The notes beneath the pieces were generated by a model, which was given only the letters and a program-made list of their open reading frames with translations, was not told the DNA's origin and did not search any database. Position numbers and translations under genes: made by a program. A stretch of 64,000 nucleotides of DNA from Exophiala sp. HKRS030. Taxonomy: Eukaryota; Ascomycota; Eurotiomycetes; Chaetothyriales; Herpotrichiellaceae. Where the stretch lies: assembly GCA_023897205.1 (NCBI GenBank), contig JAHWDD010000004.1, positions 4,216,001 to 4,280,000 on the forward strand, given 5' to 3'. Below, piece after piece: positions 10,919-21,756 of the stretch. Every line of letters starts with the position of its first letter. The stretch's first letter is position 1.

Positions 10919-11645
10919 CGTTCTGACGTTGGAATGAGCAGGGTTTGGAGGGTTGTGTGAGTATTGAGATACCGCGTCTTTTCAGGAGTATGACCAAGTT
11001 GAACTCATTGAGAGAAACAAATGGTTGCTGTCGAGAGAGCCAGACGGTGTCGCGGGAAGCATGGCTTAAATCCTAGTTCTGAAGCACTCTCGGTTGGTGA
11101 GACTGGCGTCGGTTTTAGACAGGTTGGGTGCATGAATGAAAGATAATAGATAGCTAGATGTGCATGGCACGTCAACAGTACCTTGGATTCACAATACGTA
11201 CAGTTCGAGCATCAGATACGGAGTTGGTAGAATACTTAAGGAGGTGTGTTTCTTACGGTGTCTTGTATCAGAATCAGTCCGGTCTAGCACGCGTATAATT
11301 GGTAGGGAAGTCGCAGCAAGTAAGAGATTGACGCGAGAGCCCAGTTCCTGGAGTAGCCTCAAAGAATCCAACAATAGAGTCTTTGTGGTATACGGATGAC
11401 ATGGAGATGGAGGTCGAATTGGACAGTCAGGATGGTGTACGGGGCAAAGAACTGCGCCTTGGCTTATATACTCCGACCGGGTGATGATACGGTACAACTT
11501 TGTATCATGCGCATCATCTTTTGACCTCGAACGGCTTTCATACCCCGCTTGCATGCGACTCGAGTACTGTGCTTCTTGCACTATACTCGAACATTTGACA
11601 GAGCAAAGCTCTTGGAATACCAGCAGCAAAGCGCTCGTCTCAGAA
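10919..11645. other. intergenic, GTR1 promoter
   Basis: 727 bp; no gene recognised. A minus-strand frame at 11189-11734 runs into GTR1 and has no family features. Confidence 0.55.
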
Positions 11646-12685
11646 ATGGATACTCGCAAACGAAAGAAAAAGGTCCTGTTGATGGGCAAGAGTGGATCGG
11701 GAAAGTCGTCCATGCGATCCATCATCTTCAGCAACTATGTCGCAAAGGACGTCCGGAGACTGGGGGCGACTATCGATGTCGAACACAGCCATGCCAAATT
11801 CATGGGCAACTTGACGTTGAATCTATGGGACTGTGGAGGGTCAGTGCACTCAAAAAACCCCATGAATTGACAGAGTTGTCGCGGTTGGAGGAGCTCTGCT
11901 GTGGTTGCGTCTGCTAACACTTTGACAACCATAGACAAGATGCTTTCATGGACTCCTACCTTAACGCGCAACGGGAGAACGTCTTCTCCGACGCCGAAGT
12001 CCTGATATACGTGTTCGACATCGAGTCGAGGGCGGTGGAACAGGATCTCGAGACGTACAGTCAGGTCATCAAGGCTTTGAAAGAGTTCAGTCCGGAGGCA
12101 CACGTTTTTTGTCTGATCCACAAGATGGACCTGGTACAGCACGAGCTGAGGGAGAGGATCTACGAGGAGAGGTGCCGCCTGATCACGGCCAGGTCCGAGG
12201 GCCTGAGCCTCGAGACGTTCGCCAGCAGCATCTGGGACCAGACGTTGTACAAGGCCTGGGCGGGCATCGTGCACAAGATGATCCCGAACCTGGTCGTCAT
12301 CGAGAAGTTCCTCGAGGCGTTTGCGAGACAACTCCGGGCCGAGGAGATTGTCCTGTTTGAGCGGTCGACCTTTCTCACCGTCACAAACGTCGTCACGCAC
12401 TACGGCGAGGACAACCCGAACCACGACAGGCACGAACGCATCTCGAACATCATGAAGAGTTACAAGCACACGGTGGCGAGGAACACGAGGACGACAGCCG
12501 CCAGTGCCGGGTTTCTGTTGTTCAAGGTTCAGACCCCGAGGTTCAATTGTTTCCTCGCCCGGTTCACCGAAAACACCTACATCTACGTCGTCATCCCACC
12601 CGGGGAAGCCGCTTTCAACTGTGCCGTTCTCAACACCATGATGGCGAGAGATGTCTTTAAGAAAAAGACGGGTGTTGAGGGATGA
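11646..12685 (+). CDS. GTR1: Rag-family GTPase GTR1 (RagA/B)
   Basis: Small GTPase that works with Gtr2 on the vacuolar membrane to signal amino-acid sufficiency to TORC1. Exon 1 is 11646-11839, a 95-nt intron (11840-11934, donor GTCAGT) follows, exon 2 is 11935-12685; 314 residues, matching yeast Gtr1. Motifs: G1 GKSGSGKS at 14-21, G3 WDCGGQD at 61-67 (rebuilt by the splice), G4 HKMD at 127-130. The C-terminal roadblock-like half follows. The HKxD form of G4 and the WDCGGQ form of G3 are typical of Rag GTPases. Confidence 0.95.
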
Positions 12686-13716
12686 AGAAAAAAACCACCG
12701 GGAAACTGCTATTAATTTCGTCTCCTCCGAACACCTTTATGCTGAGATGTCATACCGCACATCTCTTGTCGGCACGAAAGGCTCAGAGAAAGCGCACGCG
12801 AGGTCTCACTCTATCTTGAGACGGCGTTTTATACATGCAATCTTGCTGTATTGGCAATAGTGTCTTGAGTCGCAGAGCAACACTAACAAAGATCATTCTG
12901 GCTCAGACCATCAATTGGGAGCTCACTGCAATGGAGCTTCTCTCCCCAAGACCACTACCACAAATCTGGCTCGACATATGTATCACACTACATTCTCGCA
13001 CCCAGTTTTTTATCCTTCCATGGTGCGAGACTTGTCTCGACTTTGAGCATCTCCTCACGACAGAATACGAGATTCGCCTGGGACTACGGAGTAGCATTCG
13101 TGACGGACCAGACGCTAGCAAGGGTGGCTGGAGAGCACTTCACCGGGAACCAGTACCGCAAGAAGCACGAGTGCAAGTTTACTTGTCAAATTGAACCGGC
13201 TTCTGTGGGGTACTCGTATTCGCAGGACGTGCGGATCTTCCTGTGTTTCCGTGAGTTCACGCTCACGAGCTTTTTCATCGCGTGGAAACTGTGTGATAGA
13301 TCAGACCTGTGTACGAGCACATATGGGTTGGCCATTGCGAATGAAAGGAGGTACGTAGAAGGAAGATTTGTGGGTGACGAAGAACGGGACAGGAGGATAG
13401 CAGTCCGCAACCCGTCAATGTACAGTGTACGAATATAGCGCGAAGAACATACGTAGTGGACAAAATCAGACACGGCTTTATTCACTGCTTTCGAGGCATG
13501 ACCTTTGTTATTTTTTTCTACGAAAGGTAGAGCCACAGCCATGGTATGAATACGGAGTTCTAAGCTCTAATCACTGCAATAAATCGGACAGGGTCGGAGC
13601 CTCGTACAGTACACTGATCTCACTTGACATCAATGCTTGCATTTCTTTTTCTTTTTCTCCTTCTCAACACCAGGCTCCGCGGCCTCTTCATGACCCTCTG
13701 AAGCTTTCAGGAAGCC
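12686..13716. other. convergent intergenic region, 1 kb
   Basis: Lies between the 3' ends of GTR1 and the oxygenase gene. Several 60-130-residue frames occur on both strands but none shows a domain or splicing logic. One TACGGAGTA motif lies at 13085-13093. Confidence 0.55.
13085..13093 (+). promoter_or_regulatory. TACGGAGTA motif
   Basis: Exact 9-mer between two convergent genes; see the finding on this motif. Confidence 0.35.
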
Positions 13717-14911
13717 TTATGCACCGACCTCGGCAACCACGTTTCCGCTGTCCACGACCGACAGGTTCTTGACGTTGTTGTTCGTTTCTGCCTGGGCCAG
13801 AGCGAGCCTCTTGGCCTCGAGGGCGTTGAAATTGCGCATCATGGCGTTTTTGGTGAATTCTTCGCCGGTGACGAGGGGGTATTTCTTGAGGGGCCCCTGG
13901 ATGAGGGTGTCGCGGCACGGCTGGTTGAAGAAGGCGATGCTGTACCGTTCCCCATAGTAGTCGTCCGGGTCGCAGGGGGCCTTGACTCGGTGGAACGTCG
14001 ACTTGAACCGGTCGTCGGACCACGACATGAGGAGGTCACCGATGTTGCAGATGATGGCGTTGGTGTCTGGGTCGGGTTCGACCTTGGTCCACGTGTCTCC
14101 GTGGCCGAAAGATGTGCTCACTTCTCTCCCTGGACAGATCTGTGACAAGCCAAAAGAAAAGGAGGGTCGAAGGTCAGTTGATGTCCGAACCTTGAGAAAA
14201 AGGAGAAGAGGCAAAAGAAGTTCAAAAGTCAAATTCGAGAAATGAAACAAAGAGAGTAAAGCTCACCTCTAACCCAGACTGTCCGGCCTTTTGGAACAGC
14301 AACGTGAGTAGATCCCAATCCGTGTGAGCGCCGGCACGATGCCACACCTCTCCGTTTGTGTTTGCCGGAGTTTCAAAGTAGTGCAGGAGCCGCGCGACGG
14401 TCTGGCTCTCGGGTCTCTTGACGTCGTGGGCGCGGATGAAGTAGTCGTCGGGGAACCCCAGCCCTCGAGCCAGGCAGAGCATCAGCCTCTCCGAGACCTC
14501 CTGCACGCGCCACATGAACTTCAGACTGGAGTCCTTGAACCCCGCAATGTCCTCTTCGTCGAGCCATTTGCCGTCCATGTTGCGGCCGAACTGCATCTGG
14601 TACGACTCCTTCCGGTCCGCGGCGCCCGTGGACGGTCGGACCTGGCTGTTCTTCTCCCACCCGGCGTTGTGGGCCGAGGAGAACGGGACCTTGGCCTTGA
14701 CCTCGTCCGGGAGCGCAAAGAACCGCGCCGACTGGGCAAAGATGCCGTCGACCTCTTGCTTGCTGATGCCGTGGTCGACCACGCAGAAGAATCCCTCCTT
14801 CTCGGCGGCCTCCACCAGTGACGCGGTGATTTCGTCGACGCGCTCATCAAAGTCGGCGAGTGAGATGGTCGGGATGGCCCGGTCGACGTATTTTGTCTCG
14901 TCGGATGACAT
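13717..14911 (-). CDS. 2-oxoglutarate/Fe(II) oxygenase, isopenicillin-N-synthase-like
   Basis: Soluble oxidoreductase of the IPNS/flavonol-synthase type. Exon 1 is 14911-14267, a 127-nt intron (14266-14140, GTGAGC...CACAG) follows, exon 2 is 14139-13717; 355 residues. The N-terminal DIOX_N region starts at IPTISLADFDE and includes EGFFCVVDHGIS. The iron ligands are H196 and D198 (AHTDWD) and H265 (TFHRVKAP); R280 and S282 (RYSIAFF) match the 2-oxoglutarate-binding RxS. All key residues are present. The substrate is unknown; fungal members act in secondary metabolism or in oxidation of small acids. A Zn2Cys6 regulator and a cupin gene on the same strand lie upstream and could form a small functional group. 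Confidence 0.9.
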
Positions 14912-15312
14912 TTTGATAAACAGAGGAAACTAGTCTGGGGACCGTACGTGAGGTCGCAATGGAGTCGTGGTACGCGCAGGAGTACAAGTCCCGGTTGATG
15001 CTGCGGAGAATGATGGTAGCGCCAGTTCCTACTTTTTAATTATCAACCAAGTGGCTTTGGAGACTTTTTGCTGGTCGGAAATCTCATGTAGGGACGACAG
15101 CGAGGACGTTTTATATGCTTTATTCATAAGAAAAAGGGTCAATGGCTTGAAAATCATTTGTTCTCGTGTCGTCTGTGATAGTGGAAAGTCGAACATGCCG
15201 CGTACGACCTGATAAGGCTGGACTCCGTGCCCCGCACGTTTATCGTCCAATGAAATCATTCAAACGGTCGTACGAATATGGACTATCCGATCGAACAGCC
15301 TCGCCTAGCCAC
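14912..15312. other. intergenic, oxygenase promoter
   Basis: 401 bp between two minus-strand genes; no gene seen. Confidence 0.55.
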
Positions 15313-17511
15313 TCATATATCAAAGTTCAAAAGATCCTCAAACAAAAAATTGTTGCTGATACCGGTGTGCGGAGGAAACAATTGTTCGAATGTCTCGTAC
15401 CCGAAATCAGACGTGAAGGATGGATCTTGTGGTATGGGTGTACGAGCTGGAGTCCGCGCTTCAGGTTCGAAAAGATCAAGGCTCGGTTCGCCGCCCCTGT
15501 TGGCCGTCCGTAGTGAATGCGTGAACGAATCGTTACCAACAAATGACTCGACAAACTTGGGCACGTTGAACTTTTGCCTCTTATGCTGCGACGGATCACC
15601 TAACGTGTCGTTCGAACGTTTTCGGTAGTTCTCCAATGTCTGGTCCGCTGTGAGTCGAGCCTGTTCGGCAAGAAGAGACGACAAGAGACGGATCCCTCTC
15701 AGTGCGATCATGCTATTCTCGAATTTTCCCAGCATGCTGATGGTATTCTCGACCAGCTTTCGATGTTCCTCGTATTCCGGATCGTTGGGCTTGCGGTGGA
15801 AAATGTCCAGCGCTAGGGTGATCCCAGCCGCCACCATGAAAGCTTGATCTATCCATAGCAGAGGCCCCTCCTCATCATAAGCTTGTCTGGCCTCCTTCAA
15901 AATACTCTTTGCAGCCGCCATGCACGTACGCCGGGTAAAGTCGAATGCCGGCTCCGTGAAGCTACGTCCTAGGAATGCTCGATGGATCATGATGATCTTA
16001 TGGGCAAAGCATATCGTCAAGCTTCGCCTAGCCCAGGAGACGAAGGGCGGCCACTCTGGCTTCATTGGTTCGTTGTTCGAGAAGAAGGATGGCATATGCT
16101 CAGTTGTCAGTATCCGCATTTTGGTGTCATATTCAACGACTTGTTCGTATTTGGTGTACAGGGTGTTGGACGCTATGATGGCATCGTGGATCTGTGGCAT
16201 CAACGCGGCCATCTCCACGAGAGTGTTCTGGAAGCTAGTCACCGAAGGCATATCCTCGGGCATGGGTTCCATCGTGTTGTCATCTACGTGCAGGGATTTT
16301 ATCGTGGTGAAATGATGTCTCTGGATCGAGTACATTTCAGAGAATGGGATGGAGAACCAATCTTGCATGCAGAGTTGAGACCATACTCTCCTGCCGGTCT
16401 CCCGTTTGATGGCTTTTTCTCGTTGTGCTGATGCACTGACGATGGAAATTCCAGTAGGATTGTTGCTCTCTTCTTCTGGGCCAAGTCTTTGGAGGCCTAA
16501 ACCTTGAGCGATCTTTAGAGCTACCCCGAGCAGTGTACTCTGAGTATTACTGAAGCCCAGCACATGCGCTGACATGGTCAGGATGGCGATGGCTTGCACA
16601 GAGTAGATGTGATGTCGCCACATGTAGTCAGCCAGGTTGAGGCATGTGACTGTGGCCTTGTACCACTGTCTGGTCAATTTGGCCCTTTCGCTCTTTTTGA
16701 ACCCCCATGACGAGGCTATTTGGTCGCTGGCACAGGTCATGCTCGCTGCCATGATTGAAAATAAGATAGCAGTCCATCTTAGATCCATGTTACGGACTTG
16801 TAGACCACTGGGCCCTTGGTAGACATCGTTGAGCTCGTTGTAGAAGGTGGGCCCATGAAAGCATGCATGATACCATAATATGGAGTTGATATGATATTCA
16901 ACGAGTTGAAAAACTTGTCGACGATTTGGGAGTAATAGTTGCAAGAACGATACCTGAGCTGCACCTGTACCACCAAATCCATTGGAAACATCCCAGTCAG
17001 GTCCCGAATCCTTGGGAACCGAGGAGGCACCACCATAATGCGGTTCCTTCAGAAGTTCCAGGGCTTTGAGATCGTAATCGGAGAATTTTGATCGGCCCCA
17101 GGTAAGAAACTCCAGGGTGCTGGCTGCAGCATCAGGATCCGAGAGAGGACCATTGCCTGGATGGGGGCCGAGACCGAGAGGATTAGGTTGGCGACGAGGG
17201 TTGGGGCTAGGTGGTGATTTTACCGAGGCGGATTTTCTCTTGGATGAGGGCGGGATGGGCATGTCTGAGACATTTTGGGCGGTCGTCGCAGGGGAGGTGT
17301 TGTTGTCTGTGGTGGCAGGGCTGTCATCGCCTTGACCTGTAGATGTCCGAGGATAGATACGATGGACCTTTGGGTCGTAGCCCCCGTCCGGCCACTCCCT
17401 CGTACATTTATGTCCGTCGCCGCGCTTGACACAGCGGCTGCAGGGGATGTTGCGATCGCATTTCTGGCGACGCATAGAACACTCCGTACAGGTTTGGCGT
17501 TCTTTCGGCAT
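15313..17511 (-). CDS. Zn2Cys6 transcription factor
   Basis: Single-exon regulator of 732 residues. The zinc cluster is at the extreme N-terminus: C8, C11, C18, C24, C27 and C36, with the basic stretch MRRQKCDR. A Pro/Ser-rich linker (about 50-125) follows, then the fungal-specific transcription-factor domain (about 190-620), including SAHVLGFSNTQSTLLG and ALKIAQGLGLQRLGPE. The tail is rich in Asp, Phe and Pro, as in activation domains. Its neighbours, the 2OG oxygenase and the cupin protein, are plausible targets. Confidence 0.9.
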   Translation of the reverse strand: MPKERQTCTECSMRRQKCDRNIPCSRCVKRGDGHKCTREWPDGGYDPKVHRIYPRTSTGQGDDSPATTDNNTSPATTAQNVSDMPIPPSSKRKSASVKSPPSPNPRRQPNPLGLGPHPGNGPLSDPDAAASTLEFLTWGRSKFSDYDLKALELLKEPHYGGASSVPKDSGPDWDVSNGFGGTGAAQVSFLQLLLPNRRQVFQLVEYHINSILWYHACFHGPTFYNELNDVYQGPSGLQVRNMDLRWTAILFSIMAASMTCASDQIASSWGFKKSERAKLTRQWYKATVTCLNLADYMWRHHIYSVQAIAILTMSAHVLGFSNTQSTLLGVALKIAQGLGLQRLGPEEESNNPTGISIVSASAQREKAIKRETGRRVWSQLCMQDWFSIPFSEMYSIQRHHFTTIKSLHVDDNTMEPMPEDMPSVTSFQNTLVEMAALMPQIHDAIIASNTLYTKYEQVVEYDTKMRILTTEHMPSFFSNNEPMKPEWPPFVSWARRSLTICFAHKIIMIHRAFLGRSFTEPAFDFTRRTCMAAAKSILKEARQAYDEEGPLLWIDQAFMVAAGITLALDIFHRKPNDPEYEEHRKLVENTISMLGKFENSMIALRGIRLLSSLLAEQARLTADQTLENYRKRSNDTLGDPSQHKRQKFNVPKFVESFVGNDSFTHSLRTANRGGEPSLDLFEPEARTPARTPIPQDPSFTSDFGYETFEQLFPPHTGISNNFLFEDLLNFDI

Positions 17512-18010
17512 ATTGGAGATAGAGTCACATAGCCTGTCGTACTACAGCCCACAAGTGGTCGGTCAACCGATGTACGCAACTTCTGAGGTGGTTGTACGGA
17601 GGACAGTACGAGGGTGGGTTGAGCACCGATGGCCACTTTGTGACCAGATGGAAAATTTTCGGTCCGGTTCGTGCTTGGCAACGGTCACGTGCAACTATTT
17701 GAAGGTCCCAGTGCCCGCAGGCTCTCTATCTTTAATATCCCATCTTAATACTCTCGAGACTTGCTTATCAACTGGTTCACCATTGCCCTAGAAGGAATCA
17801 TCGACCCTGGTGGTCTTTCAGCTGGCAGCTTCACCCTGTACGAGTATAGGGGAGGCCCCTTATTCCATCGAGCCCAGGTTATTGAAGATATACGATATGT
17901 GTCCTCGATAAAGCTTCATACCTCCCTATGACAGTTAAAGGCCTCCCATTCCACAAGATAAAGCGAATTGGCCGTGTCGGTGTTTTGCACTGCAACCCGG
18001 TATCCCATCA
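17512..18010. other. intergenic, regulator promoter
   Basis: 499 bp; contains one CACGTG near 17685 and no recognisable gene. Confidence 0.55.
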
Positions 18011-18724
18011 TCACTCCTCCAACGCCTTCGTGGATGAATTCTCCAAGACTTCTCCCGTAGTCTCGTTTACGACAGATTCCGAGGGGACAAGAACGAATAA
18101 CATTCGACAGTTCTCGTTTGTCATATTCTTCCAGGCCTAGATTCAACACCGCTGATAAGTACAAGCTGTTGCTCCTACTATTGGACTGGTCCGTCGAATG
18201 TAAACGTAGCCAACAAGTGACTGTAGAAACTTACATGGATAGTCGCCCTTTGAACACACACGTCTCCTTCATTCATGATTGTTTCGACTTCATCGTCGAG
18301 AATGAGCTTGATGCTTCCCTTCAGCACTACACCAAAGTCCACACTCTGGGTTCGGTGCATGATGTTGACGTTGTCCGATGCATCGCCGGTTGCGGGGAAA
18401 TCGACAATTCGGCAGTAAACTCCGGACTGATCGACGAGGCCAATTTTCTTACCGTGGACGTCGACAAATGGCGTCTGCGCTTTCGCCGGGATGCCATCGG
18501 TCTTGTAGAGGTTGGTAAACCCTGGGATGATCCCAGTGGGCGGATTGCCCTCAGGGTCGAGAGGGTTGGCAGGAGTCAGCACAGCATCGGACGTTATGAT
18601 TGCCTTGCCGTTGTTGTCATGGCCTGGGTATTTTGTCCGTCAATCTCCATCACGGGCAAGAGGGACATACGTTAAAGAGAGAGAACATACCTGTCACTAT
18701 CCTTCTTGTTGTTGGTAAAGACAT
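18011..18724 (-). CDS. small cupin-domain protein
   Basis: 182-residue single-domain cupin built from three exons: 18724-18691, 18623-18235 and 18136-18011, with introns of 67 nt (donor GTATGT) and 98 nt (donor GTAAGT). It starts MSLPTTRRIVTGHD and shows the fungal cupin_2 pattern: MHRTQSVDFGVVLKGS for the first motif and GDVCVQRATIHAWKN for the second. Splicing is needed to complete the second motif. The first motif lacks the usual HxH...E set, so metal binding is uncertain. Family members often sit beside oxidative catabolic genes; here the neighbours are a Zn2Cys6 factor and a 2OG oxygenase. Reaction unknown. Confidence 0.85.
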
Positions 18725-19203
18725 GGTGTAGATTGACTTTGAGACAAGACTGGGTTGGAAGGTCAAGGATTTGTAGAGTTGGTCGAAGCTTACGGAGTAG
18801 TGTACAATAAGCTTAATCACCTCTCACAGCACCAAACATTCCGACATGGGGGAAAGTCATCGAGTAGCTTGTTACTATCACGTCGCTAATAAACCATGAT
18901 GAACTCAAGTTAGGGAATACCTTTGACCAAGTACATCAGCCTCTTACATTCCACAATGTCTTTGCTGCTTGTTTACTTGAAAGACGCCAGGGGTCATTGA
19001 AGAATATGATTGCAATATCATCGACTATGCTAACACTCTCCTATCGGCGTTCTTGTCACATCAAGATATCCGTCACACCAAAAGACTTTTTTTGTCGTGT
19101 CCTGACATCACCCCTCCACACATTATGCTATTATGAAGTTATTTGAAAATAGTTCTGCCATACAAAACTCGTCTCGCGGTATCGTCTTAAGATGTGCAAC
19201 CTC
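18725..19203. other. intergenic, cupin promoter
   Basis: 479 bp; TACGGAGTA at 18791-18799 lies 67 bases before the cupin ATG. No gene seen. Confidence 0.55.
18791..18799 (+). promoter_or_regulatory. TACGGAGTA motif upstream of the cupin gene
   Basis: Exact 9-mer 67 bases before the cupin start codon. Confidence 0.45.
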
Positions 19204-19794
19204 CTACAACAAAGCAGCGAGACCCAAAAGGGCAGCACCAGCAGCACCGGTCAGACCAGTGGGCAGAGCAGCAGCTACATTACCGGTCTCGGAAGCACCA
19301 GAGCCACTCGCCGAGGCACCACTTGCTGCCGAGTTGATGGCGGAAGAAGCAGACGAAGCGGCACCGCCGGCTCTGCTTGTAGCACTGCTGACAACGCTAC
19401 CAGCATCGCTCGAGATGCTGGCCAAGATTGAACTAGCTGCGGAGGTCAAGGAGGCGAGGGATGAAGAGGCGCCGGTGGCGTTGTTGGCGGCGGCGGAACT
19501 CAAGCTGGAGAGGCTGGATGAGAGGGCGGACTCTTTGGAGCTGACGCTGCTAGCAATTGACGATTCTTTGGACTCTGCAGAGGATGAAGCAGCAGAAGCA
19601 GAGCTACCCGCAGCAGATGTAATTGAGGCAATAGAGCTGGAAAGGGAGGATGCTGCACCAGATCCAGAGGCGGTCGGAAGGTTATCGGTGGCGGATGAAA
19701 CGATGCTCGACAGACCGGAGGCGGCGCTGCTCGCTGGGTTCTGGGCGAGAGCTGGGACAGCTGCGAGGAGGAGGACGAAGTTGGTGAGCTGCAT
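19204..19794 (-). CDS. Ser/Ala-rich GPI-anchored cell-surface protein
   Basis: 196 residues, single exon. I start at the ATG at 19794 because it opens a clear signal peptide (MQLTNFVLLLAAVPALAQ); the frame extends 22 residues further upstream without looking like a secretory signal. The mature part is almost entirely Ser and Ala with a few Thr, Gly and charged residues, suitable for heavy O-mannosylation. The C-terminus has a small-residue stretch (SGASETGNV) followed by a hydrophobic tail (GAAGAALLGLAALL), the layout of a GPI-anchor signal. Probably a cell-wall or plasma-membrane surface protein of no assigned function. The large opposite-strand frame here is a composition artefact. Confidence 0.82.
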   Translation of the reverse strand: MQLTNFVLLLAAVPALAQNPASSAASGLSSIVSSATDNLPTASGSGAASSLSSSIASITSAAGSSASAASSSAESKESSIASSVSSKESALSSSLSSLSSAAANNATGASSSLASLTSAASSILASISSDAGSVVSSATSRAGGAASSASSAINSAASGASASGSGASETGNVAAALPTGLTGAAGAALLGLAALL

Positions 19795-21756
19795 GGTGGT
19801 AGGATTGGTCGTGCGTATGTAATGTGTGTTGTGACGGAGAATGGACTGGTTTCTCTTCAAGTGAACTGTTTGAGGATGGGATTGCTACGGTTCAACTGAT
19901 AAAGGATGGCCAAGTTCTAAAGGGAGGAAGAGCAATCAATATATACCTTAACTCGTAAGAAGTGAATACAGCACATTTCAGGCAAACCAGTTGTGAAACA
20001 AGCGAGTGTGAGGAATGCGTCACCATCTCAATGCACAATGGTCGACAAGGCTCGAGGTTCCGGGGAACTAGGCAATATCTGGGTCGCTCTAGCTCGACGA
20101 TTTCCTTGATTTGAGCTTCGGTCAGGCCTGGATCGAGCGGCAACAAGGGAGATCAACGGAAAAGAGAAGCCATTCGCCCCTTTGTGGGCTGACATTGACC
20201 GTGACAGGTTGTTGACGAGAGACATTCATCCAGTTACGAACATTGGGATGCCCCATTTCGACAAGGGGCCAGCGAATAAATAAATGATGAAAATAGAACG
20301 TCATACTCCATATATGTAGAACATCACTAGCCAGACACGACGCCGCCAAGCCGAGCTAGTCTTTTTTTGGGATCACATCAGCCACACCCGGAGCCGCATC
20401 TCGTATTCGTACAAGTAAATGCCATCAACGATGCTTCGCTCTTCACCAATCACTTCTTCTCGGAACATTGACCTCGTCGACTTCAATCCGCCTTATCCGA
20501 CACTGACTTACATCACGTACACCTTTCTCGATCCTTCCAAGCATGGTCAGTGCCCTCCAAAGCGACATGGTTTGGAGTATTACGTTTTGACGCAAGAGGA
20601 ACGCCCCAGGCTTCCGGAGAACATAATAAGGTCACCATTCAACAAGTAAGAGGAGAACAAAGGTAGGAACACAGCTATAGAGGATTTCTAGGGGCATATG
20701 TCGGGAGGGTTAAGGAGCAATTCTGAAAGGATTAGGGTTGGGGCCTGCGGGGACCCTTGAAAATTAGGTGGCACTAAGGTGGGCTTCTAGGTCCGGCGCC
20801 TAGAACTATAGGTTTTCATGCCTCTAACGTCATGAAAATTATCCCCAAATTCCCAAATCACCAATGGTGGGCGCCTGAGGGTATGTTCTAGGGTACACCT
20901 TCGAGCCTTGCATTGACAATTTTGATCCCAGAGCTACGTGGAGATAATAACGACTGCGAGCATCAGCACTCTGTCTCCCGATTTACCCATGGTAGTCACT
21001 GTGGGATGTGACGACAGCCGACACCCTGCGAGACCCGACAACATACGATACCCGAGTCAATCACGAAGCTGCTTTCACCTCGCCATTCATTTGTGGAAAG
21101 TACTCATTGCCCTTACCCGGCGAGATCACAAATGTGGTATTGGTACTGGTCTGTTGTGAGTGGCCACTAAAATCTTTCAGTTCAATGACATGTCGGGGTG
21201 TAGAGGAAATATGTCCCTCTGGCGTGAATGTGAACATCATCTTACCCACCTACTCAAGTTGGTTGATATCACCAACGTCAATCTTGGTGCAAACTGATCA
21301 CAACGGGTACTTCAGCTCAATCTCTAGCACCAGATACGGGCACTGGATAGGTAGGTCAAATCGTTGCACACTCAGGGTTGTGGTCGACGCTTTCGAGAGC
21401 GTTATAACCAATCGGAGGTGATGTTCGGAAGGCTCTTGGGTTCGGGTGAGTGGGCTCCGATTGGGTTTGTTGTCTCGCGACTGTACTTTTGCCGAGTCCC
21501 CACAGCCTTTGACTCTTCCGGGGAAACATGATCTGCTAGTGAAGAAATACATTGACGGTTGGCAGAGTGATCCTTCGGCCTATACCTAGACGTTCTCCCG
21601 TCAGCCACCCGACAAGCGATGTATCAAGACCCGAGGAGTCCAATGGACGCCCCGCAAATCTCAGCATTGCTTGTAGGCCCTTTGAGCGTTAAAGAAAGGC
21701 TGTAGTGAAGCGGGATCTGGTGTTTCTAAGCCTTACTCATAGATCCAGGCACGAAG
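19795..21756. other. gene-poor region, 2 kb, with inverted repeats
   Basis: No intact gene recognised. It contains three tightly spaced perfect inverted repeats at 20785-20869 and, on the minus strand at 21552-21061, a frame broken by two stops that reads like decayed coding sequence. P450 promoter sequence should lie at its right end. Confidence 0.5.
20785..20869. repeat. run of three perfect inverted repeats
   Basis: TTCTAGG (20785-20791) pairs with CCTAGAA (20799-20805) across 7 nt. TTTTCATG (20813-20820) pairs with CATGAAAA (20831-20838) across 10 nt. CACCA (20859-20863) pairs with TGGTG (20865-20869) across 1 nt. No coding sequence overlaps them. Confidence 0.7.

Noticed and set aside
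11735..12469. 244-residue minus-strand frame
   Set aside because: Shadow of GTR1 exon 2, rich in Asp/Val/Leu from the opposite strand, with no motif.
12835..13542. Frames of 119, 131 and 118 residues on both strands between GTR1 and the oxygenase
   Set aside because: No shared domain, no splice logic linking them, and they overlap one another; treated as intergenic.
19133..19822. 229-residue plus-strand frame rich in Ala and Glu
   Set aside because: Exact antisense of the Ser/Ala-rich GPI-type gene; its composition is produced by the complementary repeats and it has no domain.
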